Assembly: GCA_002238825.1 (NCBI GenBank)
Contig: MPNC01000010.1
Location: 1-64,000 of the forward strand
Reading direction: 5' to 3'
DNA: 64,000 bases
Source of the DNA: SAR202 cluster bacterium bin87
Lineage (GTDB): Bacteria; Chloroflexota; Dehalococcoidia; Lucifugimonadales; UBA3495
Shown one piece after another: positions 61,263-64,000 of this stretch. Each line of letters opens with the position of its first letter. Positions within the stretch are counted from its first letter, which is position 1. The position numbers and the translations under genes are program-made. The notes beneath the pieces were generated by a model that was not told the DNA's origin, ran no database searches, and saw nothing but the letters and a program-made list of their open reading frames with translations.

Positions 61263-63475
61263 AATGTCTGGATGAGCTGGAAGTACAAGCCCCGTTCGTC
61301 GGCGATCAACTCCTCGTGCGTGCCGCGTTGGATCTCGCGTCCGCGCTCCAGGACTATGATCTGGTCGCAGTCGCGGATCGTGCTGAGCCGGTGAGCGACG
61401 ATGAGACAGGTGCAGCCGCGCCGCCGCAGGGAGTCGTCTATGCCCATTTCAGTCACCGCGTCGAGCCTGCTGGTGGCCTCATCGAGGAACATCACCGATG
61501 GATTGGTGACCAGCGCCCTCCCGATCTCCATCCTCTGGCGTTGACCGCTGCTGAAGTTTCCGCCGGCCTCCTCTACCGGCGAGTCATAGCCCGCCGGACG
61601 GCTCATAATCGCATCGTGGATCAAGGCGTCCCGGGCCGCGGCGACCAGTTGATGGTCCGGAACCGTGGGGTTCCACATGGTCAGGTTGTCGCGCACCGTG
61701 CCCCGGAACAGGAAGATATGCTGGTCAACGATGGCGACGGAGCCGGTCAATATCCGGCGCGGCACCTCGCTGATCGGCACACCGTCGAACAGGATCTCTC
61801 CCGACCATGGCGTGTACTCCCCGCTGACCAGTTTCAGAAGAGTTGACTTGCCCGAACCGGTGGGGCCGATTACGGCAATCCGCTGGCCGGGCTCGACCGT
61901 CAGGCTGAAATTTTCGATGAGCGGGGGATGATTGGGTCGATAACCGAAAGTCACGTTCCGCAGCTCAACCCGCCCCTCGAGGCGCAACCGCCCGTTCAGG
62001 GTCGCGACCTGTCCCGTCGCGCCGCCGCGCTGCGCCCGAAACGCCGGGTCCTCGGGCGCGCTGGTAACGTCTTCGATCCGCTGCAGGTCAGCCTCCAGCA
62101 TCTGGAACAGGTCGGCAAACTGCACGAACCGCCCTATCGGCTGCAGGAAGTTGCCCGCCACCACGTAGAACCCCATCAGCATACCGATGGTCATGTCTCC
62201 CGACATGACCCGCAGCCCTCCCAACCCGAACACTGCCGCCGCTCCCAAGATCAGGAACAGCATCGGCAACGACGATGTGACGTGCCCCAGTTCCGAGAAC
62301 TTTTGCCGCGCGGTCAACTCACGCGCCTGGTAACCACTCCAGCGGGCGAAGAAATTATTCTCGCTTGCGGTCGCCCGCAGGGATTCCATGTGGCGCAGGC
62401 CGAACGCGCCGACGCCGTTCAGTAGAGCCTGCTCGCGCCGCACTTGCCGGTTTTCGTCGTTCCGCAGTCGGCTCAACGCTCGTGTCACCGCCGCGTTGAT
62501 GAACCCCAGAGCCGCTATGATCGCCGCCAACAGCGGGTCAAAGATAATCATCAACACCAGGAAGAGGCCGCTCATCACCAGTTCGATCATCACTCCGGTG
62601 AACTGCTTCGATGCGTTGGCCGCAACCTCGTCAACCAATTGCACCCGCAGCGTCAGGTCGCCGGAGAAACGATGGGCGAAGAACTGGGCCGGCAGCCGGA
62701 ACAGCTGCGACAGCAGGCGCTCCGCATGCACCACCGACAGGCGGATGGCCAGGTTTTGCAGACTCTGCTGCTGCAGCCAGGTCAGTGCGTAGGTCAGCCC
62801 GGCGGCCGCCACCGCCATCGCCGCCACATACGCGCCCCACGCGCCGGCTTGTTGCCCCAGCACATGGTCAACGAAAACGCTAAGCAGAACCGGCAGGATG
62901 AGGCCCGGCAGCGCCAGCAGGAGCCCGCACAACGACGCGAACGCCAGCGGCCTCTTGACGTCTCGCAGCCATGGCCACAATTGGCGCACGATCCCAGGGC
63001 GGGGTCCGCCGCGCTGGAAATCCGGCCCCGGCTGCATCACCATCACCACGCCCGTGAACGACTTGTCGAAGGTTTCCTCGCTGACGGTGCGGCGGCCGTT
63101 GGCCGGGTCGTTCAGGTAGTACACCCCTGGGCCGAACCCTTCCAGGACCACGAAGTGGTTGAACTCCCAGAAGAGGATCGCCGGCAGCCCCAGCTCCCGA
63201 AGCTCCTCCGGCTCTTTGCTCCACGCGCTGACCAACAGGCCGTACCTATTAGCCGCGGCGGATAGATCGGCGGCAGTGCTCCCGTCCCGGCTAACTGCGC
63301 ACGCCTCGCGCAACTCCTCTATCGAAACCCAGCGCCCGAAGTGGCCCAGCACGGCGCCCAGGCAAGCCGCGCCGCATTCCGTTGCCTCGTGCTGCGGGAA
63401 AATTGGAGTGCGCAAACGGCGGCTTCTCATTATTATGCGAAACGGCCCGCCTCGTGGACCCTGCGCTGCACTCAT
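61259..63475 (-). CDS. NHLP bacteriocin export ABC transporter with C39 peptidase (ABC1 type)
   Basis: 738 residues. N-terminal C39 peptidase (~24-150): Gln28, Cys34 in PQHEATECGAACLGAVL, His107 in LFWEFNHFVVLEGFG, Asp123 in YLNDPANGRRT. All catalytic residues are present, so it can cut after Gly-Gly. Permease ~160-460; ATPase with GPTGSGKSTLLKLVSG, FSSGQRQRMEIGRAL, MFLDEATSRLD. It exports and matures the NHLP peptides. The start is 23 bases after the HlyD stop, with GAGG somewhat far upstream. Confidence 0.92.
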   Translation of the reverse strand: MSAAQGPRGGPFRIIMRSRRLRTPIFPQHEATECGAACLGAVLGHFGRWVSIEELREACAVSRDGSTAADLSAAANRYGLLVSAWSKEPEELRELGLPAILFWEFNHFVVLEGFGPGVYYLNDPANGRRTVSEETFDKSFTGVVMVMQPGPDFQRGGPRPGIVRQLWPWLRDVKRPLAFASLCGLLLALPGLILPVLLSVFVDHVLGQQAGAWGAYVAAMAVAAAGLTYALTWLQQQSLQNLAIRLSVVHAERLLSQLFRLPAQFFAHRFSGDLTLRVQLVDEVAANASKQFTGVMIELVMSGLFLVLMIIFDPLLAAIIAALGFINAAVTRALSRLRNDENRQVRREQALLNGVGAFGLRHMESLRATASENNFFARWSGYQARELTARQKFSELGHVTSSLPMLFLILGAAAVFGLGGLRVMSGDMTIGMLMGFYVVAGNFLQPIGRFVQFADLFQMLEADLQRIEDVTSAPEDPAFRAQRGGATGQVATLNGRLRLEGRVELRNVTFGYRPNHPPLIENFSLTVEPGQRIAVIGPTGSGKSTLLKLVSGEYTPWSGEILFDGVPISEVPRRILTGSVAIVDQHIFLFRGTVRDNLTMWNPTVPDHQLVAAARDALIHDAIMSRPAGYDSPVEEAGGNFSSGQRQRMEIGRALVTNPSVMFLDEATSRLDAVTEMGIDDSLRRRGCTCLIVAHRLSTIRDCDQIIVLERGREIQRGTHEELIADERGLYFQLIQTL

Positions 63476-63498
63476 GCCATACCGTGCGCCTCAGAGCG

Positions 63499-64000
63499 TC
63501 AGAACGGCCCCAGCAGACGCACCGGCCGCTCTCTGCCCAAGATGATGCGGAGACGACACTGGGTGCCGTCGGAGGGCAGAGCTTCCGGCGCCTCCCGCAA
63601 TGTCGCCCAGACCATGCGGCTGTGAACGGGGGAGTCAAACCCCAGGGCCATGAGCCAGCCGGGTCGGGTAGCGGGTGGCCCCGGAACCTCGATGACCTCG
63701 GCCTCCAGCGCCCGCTGGTGGCTCAAGCCGCCGGCCAAAACGCCCGCCTCCATCCCCGGCGCAATCCGCTGCGCGCTTTCTGCCGGGAAGGACGCTACCG
63801 CCTGCAACTCGCCGTCAACTCCGTCGTGCAGGCCGGCAACTTCCGTGCCCACCGTCACCCCCTGTCCCACGGTCAAGCTATGCCACGTAACCGTGCCCGC
63901 ATAGGGACTGACGATGTATTCGCCGGAGGTTTGCATCGCTTCCAGGTCCAGCAGTTCGGCATGGGCCAGCGCGAGGGGATCGTCATCCGGTTTCCCGGCC
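63499..64000 (-). CDS. NHLM-type HlyD secretion adaptor, C-terminal part (runs off window)
   Basis: The frame is open to the window edge. Visible C-terminal ~167 residues: ALAHAELLDLEAMQTSGEYI, VSPYAGTVTWHSLTVGQGVT, VGTEVAGL (biotinyl-lipoyl-like half), then a beta-barrel (LQAVASFPAESAQRIAPGME) and QCRLRIILGRERPVRLL. It is the periplasmic adaptor linking the ABC exporter to outward export and the first gene of the transport operon in the window. The true start lies beyond 64000. Confidence 0.85.
   Translation of the reverse strand, partial: AGKPDDDPLALAHAELLDLEAMQTSGEYIVSPYAGTVTWHSLTVGQGVTVGTEVAGLHDGVDGELQAVASFPAESAQRIAPGMEAGVLAGGLSHQRALEAEVIEVPGPPATRPGWLMALGFDSPVHSRMVWATLREAPEALPSDGTQCRLRIILGRERPVRLLGPF

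Overview
The window is high-GC, bacterial, and probably from an uncultured Chloroflexota (SAR202/Dehalococcoidia-like or a sponge or soil relative). This is inference, not a placement. It rests on the many lipoproteins and secreted proteins with Thr/Pro linkers, a recurring fibronectin-like module (GEVVISWD...THYRIGYVNM), TRAP-type binding proteins without permeases, and NHLP-type leader peptides. No ribosomal or other housekeeping gene is present. This is accessory, heavily rearranged DNA with many decayed genes.

Layout. 1-6.5 kb: Tn3-family transposase remnants, small proteins, a 5'-truncated lipoprotein gene cut by a TnpB element, a tRNA-Gly-like gene, a PaREP1/HEPN protein and a phage-like cluster ending in a truncated HNH gene. 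6.5-15.3 kb: a one-polypeptide sensor kinase/response regulator, a PT-rich lipoprotein, a winged-helix/ACT protein, a double TRAP-binding protein and BrnT/BrnA. 15.3-20.3 kb: a second TnpB element, a tyrosine recombinase, an MNT-HEPN protein, a palindromic repeat and a TIGR00725 gene run into an istB fragment. 20.3-28.8 kb: secreted FN3/IPT and GLUG proteins, a retropepsin-like protease, HicA with a HicB-TPR fusion, an IS1380 remnant, a TPR-PIN pair and a second copy of the palindromic repeat. 28.8-36.5 kb: an AAA ATPase/PIN pair, a large FN3/LRR surface gene split by an in-frame TAG, and an ISNCY-type insertion. 36.5-43.4 kb: TolB-like, SIMPL and META lipoproteins with several pseudogenes. 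43.4-50.4 kb: a second PaREP1 protein, a transglutaminase-like protein, a STAS protein, two RelE-type toxin-antitoxin pairs, a broken Phd-like gene and a helicase-nuclease gene split by TAG. 50.4-56.4 kb: a Tn3 end, IS110, katG behind three PerR-like boxes, and a lone solute-binding protein. 56.4-64 kb: an NHLP-type RiPP locus.

How it works together. The NHLP locus pairs two precursors with very short cores (6 and 10 residues after Gly-Gly) and a translationally coupled 356-residue protein of unknown function. They converge on a three-gene export operon: a HlyD-like adaptor, a C39 peptidase/permease/ATPase and a second permease/ATPase. No recognised tailoring enzyme is visible, so the unknown protein is the most attractive candidate for new biochemistry. 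The other main candidates are a zinc-finger-less TnpB lineage with a covarying 3' RNA (two elements), an ATPase-PIN gene pair that may be a defence module, and tandem PerR-like boxes at katG. At least six toxin-antitoxin-like units and about a dozen broken genes mark the region as a recombination hotspot.
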